Assembly: GCF_013401995.1 (NCBI RefSeq)
Contig: NZ_JACBJI010000005.1
Location: 843 to 64,842, forward strand
DNA from: Flavobacterium agri
GTDB lineage: Bacteria; Bacteroidota; Bacteroidia; Flavobacteriales; Flavobacteriaceae
Reading direction: 5' to 3'
DNA length: 64,000 nt
Shown here one piece after another: positions 18,416 through 27,624 of the stretch. The notes under the pieces were generated by a model. The model ran no database searches, was not told the origin of the DNA, and saw only the letters and a list, made by a program, of their open reading frames with translations. The translations under genes were made by a program, and so were the position numbers. The first letter of the stretch is position 1; each line of letters starts with the position of its first letter.

Positions 18416-18539
18416 ATGCGTTTTTGTTTTGTTCCGTGCTTTGTTTTTGGGCATCACAATAACGACTTGTGCATTTCCATCCGCTCGCGCACGAAGCCAA
18501 AAACAAGCTAGCGGCGGCAATCATCATCATCTTCTTCAT
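18414..18539 (-). CDS. Small lipoprotein, 41 residues
   Basis: An ATG at 18539 opens a 41-codon frame ending in TAA at 18414. The product starts MKKMMMIAAASLFLASCASG: a basic start, a short hydrophobic stretch and a lipobox LASC with Cys17, followed by a mature peptide of only 25 residues with two more cysteines (KCTSRYCDAQ) and a polar tail. It is a small envelope lipoprotein by sequence alone; no function is recognised. It lies 10 bases after the GH3 gene on the same strand and ends exactly in a terminator, which supports it being real. Confidence 0.72.
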   Translation of the reverse strand: MKKMMMIAAASLFLASCASGWKCTSRYCDAQKQSTEQNKNA

Positions 18540-18549
18540 TCTGCAAATA

Positions 18550-20076
18550 TTAGATCGTCTTCGAAAACTGCATCGACTTGAGCTTTTCGAGATAGTCGCG
18601 TTGGTTGGATAACCGAGGAATTTTATGCTGTCCGCCGAGTTTTCCCTGTTCGCGCAACCAATCGTAAAAAAGATTCGGACGTGCAGTGTTGAGGATTAAC
18701 GGGTTAAGCGTCATATTATTGTATCGTTTCGCCTCGTAATCGGAATTCAGCGTTTGCAGTGCTTCGTCAAGCGCTTGTGCAAAATGGTTCGCGTCTACTG
18801 GCGGATTGCGGAATTCAACCATCCATTCGTGTGCGCCTTTTTGCTTCCCGTCCATGAAAATAGGAGCGACGGTGTAATCGATGACTTCCAATCCGGTCAT
18901 TTCACACGCTTTGGCCAGCGCCGCATCGGTATTTTCGACCATGAGTTCCTCCCCAAAAACGTTGATGTGATGTTTCGTGCGTCCCGTAATCCTGATGCGA
19001 TACGGGCTTAATGAAGTGAATCGCACGGTGTCGCCAATCATATATCGCCACAAGCCCGAATTCGTCGTAATCACGATCGCGTAATTTTTGTCGAGCTCCA
19101 CATCGGACAAACGGATGACTTTTTGATCCGGAGTGCCGAAAGTGTCCATCGGGATGAATTCGTAGAAAATCCCGTAGTCAAGCATCAGCAACAAATCGCT
19201 TGAACCGTTTCTGTCCTGGATCGCGAAAAATCCTTCGGAAGCGTTGTAAATCTCGTAGTATCTAAAATCCGATTTCGGAAGTAATTTCTTGTATTGGTCG
19301 CGGTACGGCTCGAAACTCACGCCTCCGTGAAAGTATACTTCGAGGTTCGGCCAAAGTTCCATAAGGTTGGTCTTGCCGTTTTCCTCGAGCACGCGGTTCA
19401 TCAAAACCAGCATCCACGACGGAACTCCCGCAAAGCTGGTCACGTTCTCGTTTCTGGTTTCAGAGACGATGGCGGCGAGTTTGCTTTCCCACTCGCTCAT
19501 CAAAGACGTTTTGTTGCTTGGTGTGGAGCTGAATTCGGCCCAAATCGGCATGTTCTCGATCAGGATCGCAGACAAATCCCCAAAGAATGTATTGTTGTTC
19601 TCGTAAATCTGCGAACTTCCGCCGAGGCGTAAACTCTTTCCGATAAACAATTGGGAATCCTCGTTGTTGTTGAGGTACATGCACAACAAATCCTTGCTAC
19701 CTTTATAGTGGCAGTCTTCCAACGCTTCGTTCGAGACCGGGATGAACTTGCTTTTGGCGTTCGTCGTGCCGCTCGACTTGGCGAACCATTTGATCGGCGT
19801 GTTCCAGAATACGAATTGTTCGCCGGTTCGCGTGCGTTCGATCATCGGCTGCAAGTCTTCGTACGAAGAAACCGGAACGCGTTCATTGAACGTTTGGTAT
19901 GACTTTATGGATGAAAAATCATACTGTTTTCCAACCGAAGTCAGTTCGGCCGCACGAATCAAATTCATAAGCAATTCCTCTTGCACCTCGTTCGGATATT
20001 TGAGGAACAACTCAATCTGGTGGATGCGCTGTTTGAGCACCCAGGACGCAATCGAATTGATGATCGGTAACGGCAT
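18550..20076 (-). CDS. GH3 family acyl-adenylate/amide synthetase-like protein
   Basis: 508 residues, typical for bacterial GH3. ATP/AMP-binding motifs of the ANL superfamily are visible: KSSGTTNAKSKFIPVS (P-loop-like), YNASEGFFAIQ and an ending region with GRTKHHINVFGEELMVE. Plant GH3 enzymes conjugate amino acids to hormones by adenylation; the substrate of the Bacteroidetes members is unknown. Divergent from the DUF2797 gene with a 36-base gap. Confidence 0.9.
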   Translation of the reverse strand: MPLPIINSIASWVLKQRIHQIELFLKYPNEVQEELLMNLIRAAELTSVGKQYDFSSIKSYQTFNERVPVSSYEDLQPMIERTRTGEQFVFWNTPIKWFAKSSGTTNAKSKFIPVSNEALEDCHYKGSKDLLCMYLNNNEDSQLFIGKSLRLGGSSQIYENNNTFFGDLSAILIENMPIWAEFSSTPSNKTSLMSEWESKLAAIVSETRNENVTSFAGVPSWMLVLMNRVLEENGKTNLMELWPNLEVYFHGGVSFEPYRDQYKKLLPKSDFRYYEIYNASEGFFAIQDRNGSSDLLLMLDYGIFYEFIPMDTFGTPDQKVIRLSDVELDKNYAIVITTNSGLWRYMIGDTVRFTSLSPYRIRITGRTKHHINVFGEELMVENTDAALAKACEMTGLEVIDYTVAPIFMDGKQKGAHEWMVEFRNPPVDANHFAQALDEALQTLNSDYEAKRYNNMTLNPLILNTARPNLFYDWLREQGKLGGQHKIPRLSNQRDYLEKLKSMQFSKTI

Positions 20077-20112
20077 TTATTTTATCTTTACGACTAAAAT
20101 ACTACTTTTTAC

Positions 20113-20907
20113 ATGCAATACGAAGGCGCGCTTTCGAAAATGCCGACCGAAATCGGCGATCCCATCCAATATTATTTAGTGTTCGAAGACAGTTTCCTGA
20201 ACGTGAACCAATTGCTCGGAAGAGACGTTTCGATAACGTTTAAAGGCTATCAATGCCTCAATTGTTCGAAGCGCAAGAAAATCTTCAGACAAGGTTTTTG
20301 TTACGACTGTTTTTATTCGAGTGCCGAAGTGGGCGATTGGATCATGCGCCCCGAATTGAGTACCGCTCATTTAGGAATAGCCGACCGCGATCTCGAGTAC
20401 GAGTCGAAAGTGCAATTACAGCCGCATGTCGTGTATTTGGCTCTGTCCAGCGAAGTGAAAGTAGGCGTGACGCGCAAAACCCAAGTACCGACGCGTTGGA
20501 TCGACCAAGGTGCGTGCGAAGCGGTTTCTATTCTCGAAGTGCCGAATCGCTATCTCGCCGGAATCACCGAAGTCGAACTCAAAAAGCGCTATGTCGACAA
20601 GACCAACTGGCGAAAAATGCTGCAAAATGAAGTGCTCACTCTTGATTTATTGGAAGAGAAAACCCGTATTTACGATTTCCTTCCCGATGAAGTGAAACCG
20701 CATTTCAACACCGATTTGAATGAACATGTGGTTTTGAATTATCCGGTTTTGGAACATCCGAAGAAAGTCACGGGTTTGAATTTGGATAAGACGACGCAAT
20801 ATTCAGGCAAACTCATCGGAATTAAAGGCCAATATTTGATTTTCCACGACGGGACGGTTTTTAACGTGAGGGCGTTTGAGGGTTATGTGGTGAATATTTC
20901 GGTTTGA
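20113..20907 (+). CDS. DUF2797 protein
   Basis: 264 residues. Two CxxC-type pairs (CLNCSKRKK and CYDCFYS) within residues 50-75 suggest a zinc-binding element, followed by a region with VYLALSSEVKVGVTRKTQVPTRWIDQG that resembles the GIY-YIG-like segment of this family. Function of DUF2797 is not established. Stands alone between divergent GH3 and a terminator, with a palindromic repeat 25 bases after its stop. Confidence 0.85.
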   Translation: MQYEGALSKMPTEIGDPIQYYLVFEDSFLNVNQLLGRDVSITFKGYQCLNCSKRKKIFRQGFCYDCFYSSAEVGDWIMRPELSTAHLGIADRDLEYESKVQLQPHVVYLALSSEVKVGVTRKTQVPTRWIDQGACEAVSILEVPNRYLAGITEVELKKRYVDKTNWRKMLQNEVLTLDLLEEKTRIYDFLPDEVKPHFNTDLNEHVVLNYPVLEHPKKVTGLNLDKTTQYSGKLIGIKGQYLIFHDGTVFNVRAFEGYVVNISV

Positions 20908-20932
20908 TTTTTTTTTTGGAGATTCACTTTAT

Positions 20933-20965
20933 AAACCTCAAAGGTTTTCAAAACCTTTGAGGTTT
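20933..20965. repeat. Dispersed 33-base palindrome, family B copy 1
   Basis: Two 16-base arms (AAACCTCAAAGGTTTT and its complement) around a single C. An identical copy is at 50096-50128. Confidence 0.9.
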
Positions 20966-21020
20966 GGAAAAATACCGCAAACTTTTAAAATCACATTACA
21001 GATTCCCTGCCTAAAATCAT

Positions 21021-21049
21021 AAAAAAGCCACTGTTAAAGTGGCTTTTCT
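21021..21049. terminator. Bidirectional terminator
   Basis: AAAAGCCAC/GTGGCTTTT stem of 9 bases between the converging DUF2797 and AsmA-like genes. Confidence 0.75.
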
Positions 21050-21065
21050 GTTTTGATCCGAGACT

Positions 21066-23687
21066 TCAATTCGTCTTCTTCGGTTCTTCCTTTTTCTTCT
21101 TTTTCCCAAAAAGGTCAAGCACACCTTGGGCCGCATTCTTGATGTCGTCGTTCTTCGTATTTGTCTTAGTCTTGGTCGTATCGGACCCGGTTTTCGGCTT
21201 GTCCTTATCCTTGTTTAGCCAATTCGTAACAGTCGACGCGCCCTGGTTCACGAGTTGTTCCTTTTGCGCTTTCACGATTTGCGCCGTCAGGTTCGAAGCC
21301 GCCTGTTTCATGTCGGTAGACACTTTCGGATTCTTGAAATTACCCGTAAGGTTCGCTGTGACCGGAATATTCTCGATCTTGTTCTGTTCTCCCGGAGACA
21401 ATTTCGCGAGCAATTTGTTGACTTCGGTGCCGAAATACTTCGCAGGAACGTCGAACTTCAAATTGTAACCCATCGTTTGATCGAATCCGTGAGAACCGAC
21501 TATATCCACTTTGATGTCCTGATATTTAAGCGTAAAAGGTTTAAGGTTCACGCGTCCGTTGGTGAATGTCAACGCGGCTTTGAGATCGTTGAGGTTGAGT
21601 TTTTGCAGGTCGATGAAACTCACGCTTTCGTCCAACTTATTCAGTAATGGCGACGTTTTTTCGTTGATGGTCGTCGAAAGCAATTGTCCGTTCAGATCGC
21701 CGTTGATCGTATTGAGGATCGGCGACATTTCTTTCGGGTCAAGCTTTCCGGAAACGTTGATTTTCGAATTCAGTTTTCCGTTGATCACACCCGCGATCGG
21801 CGCGATGCTTTTCATCATTTCGAGTTGCGTAAACGTCTGTTGGATGTCGACCGAATTCAAGCCCAGATCGACATTAAAGGTCGGCGTCGCTTCTTTGGTC
21901 GAAACGTCGCCCGTCACGGCGATCAATCCGCCGAAAATATTCGTTTTCAGATCCTGAAGTTTCGCCGTCTGGTCTTTGATGATGATTTTACCCGACACGT
22001 TCTTGAGGGTCAGGTTGTCGTACAACACCGTATTCGCTTTTGCGGTCAACGTACAATCCAGAAACGCCGGAATTTTCACGGCTTCTTTCGGTTGAGGCGT
22101 TTTCGCGTCTTTCTTCGGATCGGTTTCGGTCATGAAATCAGCAACCGCGAATTGGTTCGAAGACAGGTTGAAATTACCCTTAAGGGTTTGGTTCTTGAGC
22201 AAAAATCCGTAAAAATTGTCGAGCGTTCCCGAAAGTTTCATATCGGTTTTGCCCGTCGTGGCGTCGAGTTCCTGAAGATTGATGCGCGACGGATTGAACT
22301 GCACGACGGCTTTGTTCACGTTGATCGCCTTATTGTTCTCGTCTGTATATTTGAATCCGGTAAGCGCCAGGTTGCCCGAATTCTGCATGTTTTGGTATTG
22401 GCTTGTTTCCACCGATTTCATGTCGAATTTCGTCTCGACGTTCGCGTCCAAAATACCCGAAAGCGGTTTGTCGAGCTTCACGGGATACGCTTTGGTAAGG
22501 TTTCCGAGGTTGATCCGTCCGTCGAGTTTCGCATCGACCAAAGGATTTTCCGACAGGTTTTTGATATTCGCTTTCGCATTGAAAACGTCCTGGTCGATCC
22601 GGAAAGAAAGCTTGTCGAGGTTCACATACGTGTCGTTCATCAAGCCTGTCTCGTTGATGATTTTGGTGTCGATGACGATATTTTGTACCGATTTCGGCAA
22701 ATCCGGATATTTGAACGAGGCGTTGTTCGACGCGATCGCGATGTTGAATTTAGGAACCGTCGTGTCCGATAAAACGCCTTTCGCAAAACCTTCTACCTTG
22801 AAGTCACCTGTCGTCTGCACGTTAGCAAGACTTCCCGAATAAGCCGAAGGAATCAATCCGAGGAAATTCTGGAAGCCCGAAACCGGCGTCTTGAACGTCA
22901 GGTCGTATTGCTGTCCGTTTTCCAAAAGCTGGATAAATCCGTCAAATTCAAGCGGCAGTTTGTTGATGAGCGCCTTGTTCTGCTTGAACGAATATTTGCT
23001 GTTTTCGAGGTCGATTCCGAGGACCGCATCCAAATTCAAATTGACTTTGTTCAAATAGTTGACTTTGTCCATGTCGAGCGAAACCACGGTCGACGATTTC
23101 GTGTCCAAATCGAGTTTCTTGGCTGTAAAATCGCCTGTTCCTGTATGGTTTAAGCTATCGAGTACGAGTCTCACTTTCGAGCGTTCGTCGAAATATTGGA
23201 AGCGGTAATTCTCGATTTTGTATTCCTGGACTTTAAGCGACAGAGGATCGCTTTTGTCTCCTTTGTTTTTCTCTTCTGCGTTTTTGATCGCGATGTCGAA
23301 ATTGCCCAATCCGTCTTTGTTGAAAAGGATATTGACGACGCCGTTTTTGGTAGAAATCGATTCGATGTTCATGCCTTCCTTGGCGTCCTTGAACAATTCC
23401 TTGACCGACATCTTGAGGTTGAGTTCGCCCAAATATACAAGCGTATCGCCCGCAAACGGCGCTTTGTTGATGATGCTGAGTTTGTCGACGGTCACGTTCG
23501 CGCGCGGAAAACTCTTGAAAAGGCTCAAATCGACATCTTCGAAAGCGACGGTCGCGTCTACGTTCTTGTTGATGGTTTCCACGAGCATTTCCTTGATTTT
23601 GTCCTTGAACAAAAACGGCGCTGCGAATAGGACGATGAGGAGAACCAAAAGCGTGATTCCGGTCCATTTGAGGATTTTCTTTACCAT
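21066..23687 (-). CDS. AsmA-like inner-membrane/periplasmic protein
   Basis: 873 residues. One N-terminal membrane segment (about 7-27), then a long run of beta-rich repeats in which small hydrophobic and Lys/Asp-rich strands alternate, ending with an AsmA-2-like C-terminal region (KLNSKINVSGKLDPKEMSPIL). AsmA-like proteins are bridge-type proteins thought to carry lipids between membranes. The last 60 residues are disordered Lys/Thr-rich text ending KKKKKEEPKKTN. Separated from sppA by a terminator, so a separate transcript. Confidence 0.88.
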   Translation of the reverse strand: MVKKILKWTGITLLVLLIVLFAAPFLFKDKIKEMLVETINKNVDATVAFEDVDLSLFKSFPRANVTVDKLSIINKAPFAGDTLVYLGELNLKMSVKELFKDAKEGMNIESISTKNGVVNILFNKDGLGNFDIAIKNAEEKNKGDKSDPLSLKVQEYKIENYRFQYFDERSKVRLVLDSLNHTGTGDFTAKKLDLDTKSSTVVSLDMDKVNYLNKVNLNLDAVLGIDLENSKYSFKQNKALINKLPLEFDGFIQLLENGQQYDLTFKTPVSGFQNFLGLIPSAYSGSLANVQTTGDFKVEGFAKGVLSDTTVPKFNIAIASNNASFKYPDLPKSVQNIVIDTKIINETGLMNDTYVNLDKLSFRIDQDVFNAKANIKNLSENPLVDAKLDGRINLGNLTKAYPVKLDKPLSGILDANVETKFDMKSVETSQYQNMQNSGNLALTGFKYTDENNKAINVNKAVVQFNPSRINLQELDATTGKTDMKLSGTLDNFYGFLLKNQTLKGNFNLSSNQFAVADFMTETDPKKDAKTPQPKEAVKIPAFLDCTLTAKANTVLYDNLTLKNVSGKIIIKDQTAKLQDLKTNIFGGLIAVTGDVSTKEATPTFNVDLGLNSVDIQQTFTQLEMMKSIAPIAGVINGKLNSKINVSGKLDPKEMSPILNTINGDLNGQLLSTTINEKTSPLLNKLDESVSFIDLQKLNLNDLKAALTFTNGRVNLKPFTLKYQDIKVDIVGSHGFDQTMGYNLKFDVPAKYFGTEVNKLLAKLSPGEQNKIENIPVTANLTGNFKNPKVSTDMKQAASNLTAQIVKAQKEQLVNQGASTVTNWLNKDKDKPKTGSDTTKTKTNTKNDDIKNAAQGVLDLFGKKKKKEEPKKTN

Positions 23688-23707
23688 GGCAAATGTGTTT
23701 GGGGTAA

Positions 23708-23742
23708 TAAAAAACTCCCGATACGTCGGGCATCGGGAGTAA
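23708..23742 (-). terminator. Terminator after sppA
   Basis: ACTCCCGAT/ATCGGGAGT (9 bases) with a T run on the minus strand, 60 bases past the sppA stop. Confidence 0.75.
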
Positions 23743-23796
23743 ACTTAGCTGATTTTTTAACGTTTTCCGACTAGTCGGCGTATTTTTAAGAGTAAT

Positions 23797-25554
23797 TTAA
23801 TGGATGTCGATTTTAACCGGAAGCAGTGCCTGAACGCCTTTTCGTTGCGTCATGCGTTTAGCTTGCTGCAGGATTTCGAAATTCTCGGCTCCGAGTTCTT
23901 CCTTGAGTATTTCGTCTTTCGATTGGGCGAATGGGAAACCCGCGAGCAAATCGGCGAATTTTTTATCGTATTCCGGGAAGTCCTGTGTTCTGTAATCGGT
24001 GGTCTTGGCCAGTTTCGCGGCTTCTTTGATCGCATCGTCCATGCCTCCGATTTTGTCGACAAGCCCGATTTTTATCGCTTCGGCGCCCGTCCAAACGCGG
24101 CCTTGCGCAATCGAATCGACTTGGGCGACAGTCATTTTTCGGCCTTGGGCCACTTTGGTCGTGAATGTCGTGTAGATGCGTTCGATCTCGCCTTGGATCT
24201 GGTTCCTGAAATTGTCGTCGAGCGGCACGAAAGGGCTGTAACCCGAAGCGTTCGCATGCGTTTTGACCTGAACCGAATTGATCCCGATCTTATTTGAAAG
24301 TTTCGTGACGTTCGGCAAAGTCCCGAAAACGCCGATGGATCCGGTGATCGTGCCGCTTTCGGCAAAAATCTTGTTCGCGTTGCACGAGATGTAATAACCG
24401 CCCGAAGCCGCGTAATTACCCATTGAAACCACGACCGGTTTTTTCTTTTTCGTGAGTTCGATTTCGCGCCAGATCAAATCTGAAGTCAATGCGCTTCCGC
24501 CGGGACTGTCGACTCGAAGCACGACGGCTTTCACGTTTTCGTCTTTGCGCGCTTCCTGAAGCGAACGGCGGATCGACCCTTCGCCAATATAGCCGACATC
24601 GCCTTCACCACTTAAAATTTCGCCTTGGGCATACACGATCGCAATTTTGTCTGAGGCGAAATTCGAAGGTGTCGTGGCCACGTTTCTCGCGTAATCGAGC
24701 AATTCGACCTTGTTGTATTTTTCGTCTTGGTCGACTTTGAGGCGTTTGCGGATGTCGTTGTGGTATTCGTCCTCATACGTGATCTTGTCGATGAGTTTGT
24801 TGGCTTTTGCCATTTCGGGCGTGCGTGCGCCAAGCGTATTGGCGAGTTCGTTGAGTTTTTCGATCGGGATTTTACGGCTTTGGGAAACCTCGGTCGCAAT
24901 CGAATTCCAGATCGAGTTGAGCAACGCGGTCAATTGTTCGCGGTTGGCTTCGCTCATTTTGTTATCGAGGAAAGGTTCGACGGCGCTTTTGTATTTGCCG
25001 TGGCGGATGACTTCCATCGTAATGCCCGATTTTTCCTGGAAATCCTTGAAGAACATCACTTCGGTAGACAAGCCTTTGAAGTCGACTTCGCCACCCGGAT
25101 TCAAGTAGATTTCATCGGCAACCGAATTCAGGTAATATTCTTTTTGGGAATAAGCGTTCGAATATGCGACGACGAATTTTCCCGACTTCTTGAAATCGAG
25201 CAACGCATCGCGCAATGCTTTGGTTTGGGCGATTCCGGTAAGCGAATTGTCGTTCAGGATCGAAATCCCTTTGATCTTGTCGTCGTTTTTAGCTTCGGAA
25301 ATCGCGTTCAAAATATCGGAAACGCCAATGCTTTTACCTTCCGAAAACATCGTCACGAGCGGATCGCTGTACTTTCCGCCATAATCGTTGCTCACGTTTT
25401 CCATGTCGAAAACCAGTACGGAATTGTCCTGGACGTTTACCGCATCGGGATCGCCTCCGAAAAGCGCACTGAAAAGGATCAGCATAAAAAAGGAAATCAT
25501 GAAGAAAAGGAACAGGCCGACAACCGTGGCCAAAACGTTACCGAAGAATTTCAT
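23797..25554 (-). CDS. sppA: Signal peptide peptidase SppA, 67K type
   Basis: 585 residues, the long tandem form. An N-terminal membrane segment (about 8-30) is followed by two ClpP/crotonase-fold repeats. The Lys side of the dyad lies in the first repeat (IRHGKYKSAVEPF) and the Ser in the second (GNYAASGGYYISC), as in E. coli SppA. Cuts leftover signal peptides in the inner membrane. Single gene with its own terminator. Confidence 0.95.
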   Translation of the reverse strand: MKFFGNVLATVVGLFLFFMISFFMLILFSALFGGDPDAVNVQDNSVLVFDMENVSNDYGGKYSDPLVTMFSEGKSIGVSDILNAISEAKNDDKIKGISILNDNSLTGIAQTKALRDALLDFKKSGKFVVAYSNAYSQKEYYLNSVADEIYLNPGGEVDFKGLSTEVMFFKDFQEKSGITMEVIRHGKYKSAVEPFLDNKMSEANREQLTALLNSIWNSIATEVSQSRKIPIEKLNELANTLGARTPEMAKANKLIDKITYEDEYHNDIRKRLKVDQDEKYNKVELLDYARNVATTPSNFASDKIAIVYAQGEILSGEGDVGYIGEGSIRRSLQEARKDENVKAVVLRVDSPGGSALTSDLIWREIELTKKKKPVVVSMGNYAASGGYYISCNANKIFAESGTITGSIGVFGTLPNVTKLSNKIGINSVQVKTHANASGYSPFVPLDDNFRNQIQGEIERIYTTFTTKVAQGRKMTVAQVDSIAQGRVWTGAEAIKIGLVDKIGGMDDAIKEAAKLAKTTDYRTQDFPEYDKKFADLLAGFPFAQSKDEILKEELGAENFEILQQAKRMTQRKGVQALLPVKIDIH

Positions 25555-25689
25555 ATCGTGTTTTTTCTGTTAGTGAAAAGAAGCGGAATTTAGTTACAAA
25601 AATGCACGCTCCCTTATCGGTTAAAATTATCAACAGCGTGCCCAAAGATAAGTTTATTATAAAATTGTTTTAGTTAATTTGTGGCCAAT

Positions 25690-26826
25690 ATGAGTGAGCA
25701 ACATCAGGTAGTTTTGGCCATCGGCAGCAATCAGGGAAACCGTTTGGAGCTTGTCAAGGCGGCCATCGAACATATACATCGGCATATCGGCACGGTCATG
25801 AACGTATCTAAACTTTACGAGACGCCGGCCTGGGGTTTCGAAGGCGAGCCGTTTTACAATTGTGCGCTGCTCATGCAAACGTCGAAGCCAGCCCATGAAG
25901 TACTCGATTTGGTTTTGGAAGCCGAAAATGCATTGGGGCGCGTGCGGAATTCCGGTGGCGGTTACCAATCTCGTACGATAGACATCGACGTAATCACTTT
26001 TAATGAAGACATCATCACTTCCGACAAACTCCAGGTGCCGCATCCGTTGATGCAGGACCGTTTGTTCGTGCTGCTTCCGATGCGCGATCTGCAACTCGAC
26101 TGGCGCCATCCGGTGTTTCAGAAATATCTGCACGAACTGCTCAAATTATCCGAAGACAAAAGCGTTTGCAAAGTGGTCGGAGAGCTCGAATCGCCTTTGA
26201 AAAAAATCGCTTTGGACACGTTTCGATACATTGCTATCGAAGGTAATATCGGAGCCGGGAAAACGACTTTGACGTGTAAGATTGCATCCGATTTCAATGC
26301 GAAAACCGTTTTGGAGCGTTTTGCGGACAATCCGTTTTTGCCGAAATTTTACGAAGACCAAAGCCGGTTCGCGTTTCCGCTCGAAATGTCGTTTTTGGCC
26401 GACCGTTATCAGCAGATTTCAGATGATTTGGCGCAATTCGACCTGTTCCGCGATTTCATCATAGCGGATTATCACATTTTCAAATCGTTGATTTTTGCAA
26501 AAGTCACGCTTGCCGACGACGAATACCGTCTGTATCGCAAGCTTTTTGAAATCATTTATAAAGAAATGCCCAAGCCCGATCTGTATGTGTATTTGTATCA
26601 GAATACCGATCGCCTGCTCGAAAATATCCGCAAGCGCGGACGCAGTTATGAGCAGGAAATCCCGTCGGAATATCTCGACAGCATCAATCGCGGCTATCTC
26701 GATTACATCAAGTCGCAAACCGATCTCAACGTTTTGGTCATCGATGTTTCGGATAGGGATTTCGTAAAGAATCAGGAAGATTACGTTTTTATCCTTGACG
26801 AAATCAGGTCGAAAATCCCGAGTTAA
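25690..26826 (+). CDS. folK: Bifunctional HPPK (FolK)-deoxynucleoside kinase fusion
   Basis: 378 residues from ATG 25690; an in-frame GTG nine bases earlier is less likely. Residues 5-150 are 6-hydroxymethyl-7,8-dihydropterin pyrophosphokinase (AIGSNQGNR, WGFEGEPFYN, SRTIDIDVITF, VPHPLMQDRLFVLLP). Residues 178-375 are a deoxynucleoside-kinase-type P-loop domain (IEGNIGAGKTTL at 183-194, then LADRYQ and a C-terminal arginine-rich lid, IRKRGRSYEQEIP). One chain therefore joins folate synthesis and dNTP salvage. I believe the fusion occurs in other Flavobacteriaceae; which deoxynucleoside is used is unknown. Confidence 0.92.
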   Translation: MSEQHQVVLAIGSNQGNRLELVKAAIEHIHRHIGTVMNVSKLYETPAWGFEGEPFYNCALLMQTSKPAHEVLDLVLEAENALGRVRNSGGGYQSRTIDIDVITFNEDIITSDKLQVPHPLMQDRLFVLLPMRDLQLDWRHPVFQKYLHELLKLSEDKSVCKVVGELESPLKKIALDTFRYIAIEGNIGAGKTTLTCKIASDFNAKTVLERFADNPFLPKFYEDQSRFAFPLEMSFLADRYQQISDDLAQFDLFRDFIIADYHIFKSLIFAKVTLADDEYRLYRKLFEIIYKEMPKPDLYVYLYQNTDRLLENIRKRGRSYEQEIPSEYLDSINRGYLDYIKSQTDLNVLVIDVSDRDFVKNQEDYVFILDEIRSKIPS

Positions 26827-26831
26827 AACCG

Positions 26832-27368
26832 TTAAGTTGTCGCTCTGAGCTTACAGAAAATATCCCAAACCACGATTCCTGCCGAAACCGAAATATTGAG
26901 CGAGTGCTTCGTCCCCAATTGCGGAATTTCGATTACACCATCGCAAGCCTCGACCGCTTTTTGGTTGACGCCGAAAACCTCGTTTCCGAAAACCAACGCG
27001 TAGGTCGTCCCTTTTTCGGGCGAAAAATCCTCTAGTGAAATCGAATTTTCGACTTGTTCCAATGCGTAAACCTTCGTACCGCTGTTTTTTAGATTTTCTA
27101 TGGCCGATACGACATCTTTTTCGTGTTCCCAAGCTACAGTTTCGGTTGCACCTAAAGCTGTTTTGTGGATTTCCTTGTTCGGAGGTGTTGCCGTAATACC
27201 GCAAAGCACGATTTTTTCAACGAGAAAAGCGTCGGCCGTCCGGAAAACCGATCCGATGTTGTGCAAACTGCGGATGTCGTCGAGCACCAAAATCAAAGGT
27301 GTTTTCGCGGCGGCTTTAAAATCATCGACCGAAAGTCTGTCGAGTTCACTGTTGGCGAGTTTTCGCAT
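26832..27368 (-). CDS. SpoU/TrmH-family RNA 2'-O-methyltransferase
   Basis: 178 residues. SPOUT knot motifs are present: LDDIRSLHNIGSVFRTADAF (motif 1), LVFGNEVFGVNQ (motif 2) and LNISVSAGIVVWD (motif 3). Methylates a ribose in tRNA or rRNA; the target is not readable from sequence. It converges with folK, the stops being 5 bases apart. Confidence 0.9.
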   Translation of the reverse strand: MRKLANSELDRLSVDDFKAAAKTPLILVLDDIRSLHNIGSVFRTADAFLVEKIVLCGITATPPNKEIHKTALGATETVAWEHEKDVVSAIENLKNSGTKVYALEQVENSISLEDFSPEKGTTYALVFGNEVFGVNQKAVEACDGVIEIPQLGTKHSLNISVSAGIVVWDIFCKLRATT

Positions 27369-27375
27369 TTTTGAG

Positions 27376-27565
27376 ATGATAGATGATAGATAATAGACGA
27401 ATAGATGATAGACGAATAGATAATAGATGATAGACCTATTTGAGAGGGCAAATATCGGTTTTCAATCTAATAAAAGTTGTTTTTCGAGTGATAATAGAGT
27501 CGAAGATGATTGGAGACTAAATTGTCATTTAGACCGGAATGTCTATTATCTATCCGTCTATCATC
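27376..27565. repeat. Short tandem repeat tract bounded by an inverted repeat
   Basis: From 27376 to 27435 GATAGA/AATAGACGA-type units recur. The stretch 27404-27428 is matched with about one change by the reverse complement of 27541-27565, 112 bases away. The spacer has no convincing gene. It could be a small non-autonomous element or slipped-strand repeat. Confidence 0.6.
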
Positions 27566-27571
27566 TTCTAA

Positions 27572-27604
27572 ATAAAAAAGCTCCCCGTTCAAAGGAAGCC
27601 TTTT
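27572..27604 (-). terminator. Terminator after the DUF1573 gene
   Basis: On the minus strand AAGGCTTCC pairs with GGGGAGCTT, with one bulge and one wobble, followed by TTTTT. Confidence 0.6.
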
Positions 27605-27624
27605 CAAATTATAAGTAAGATTGA

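Noticed and set aside
27427..27618. 63-codon plus-strand frame within the repeat-bounded spacer.
   Set aside because: It covers the inverted repeat and the terminator of the opposite gene and shows no signal or domain.
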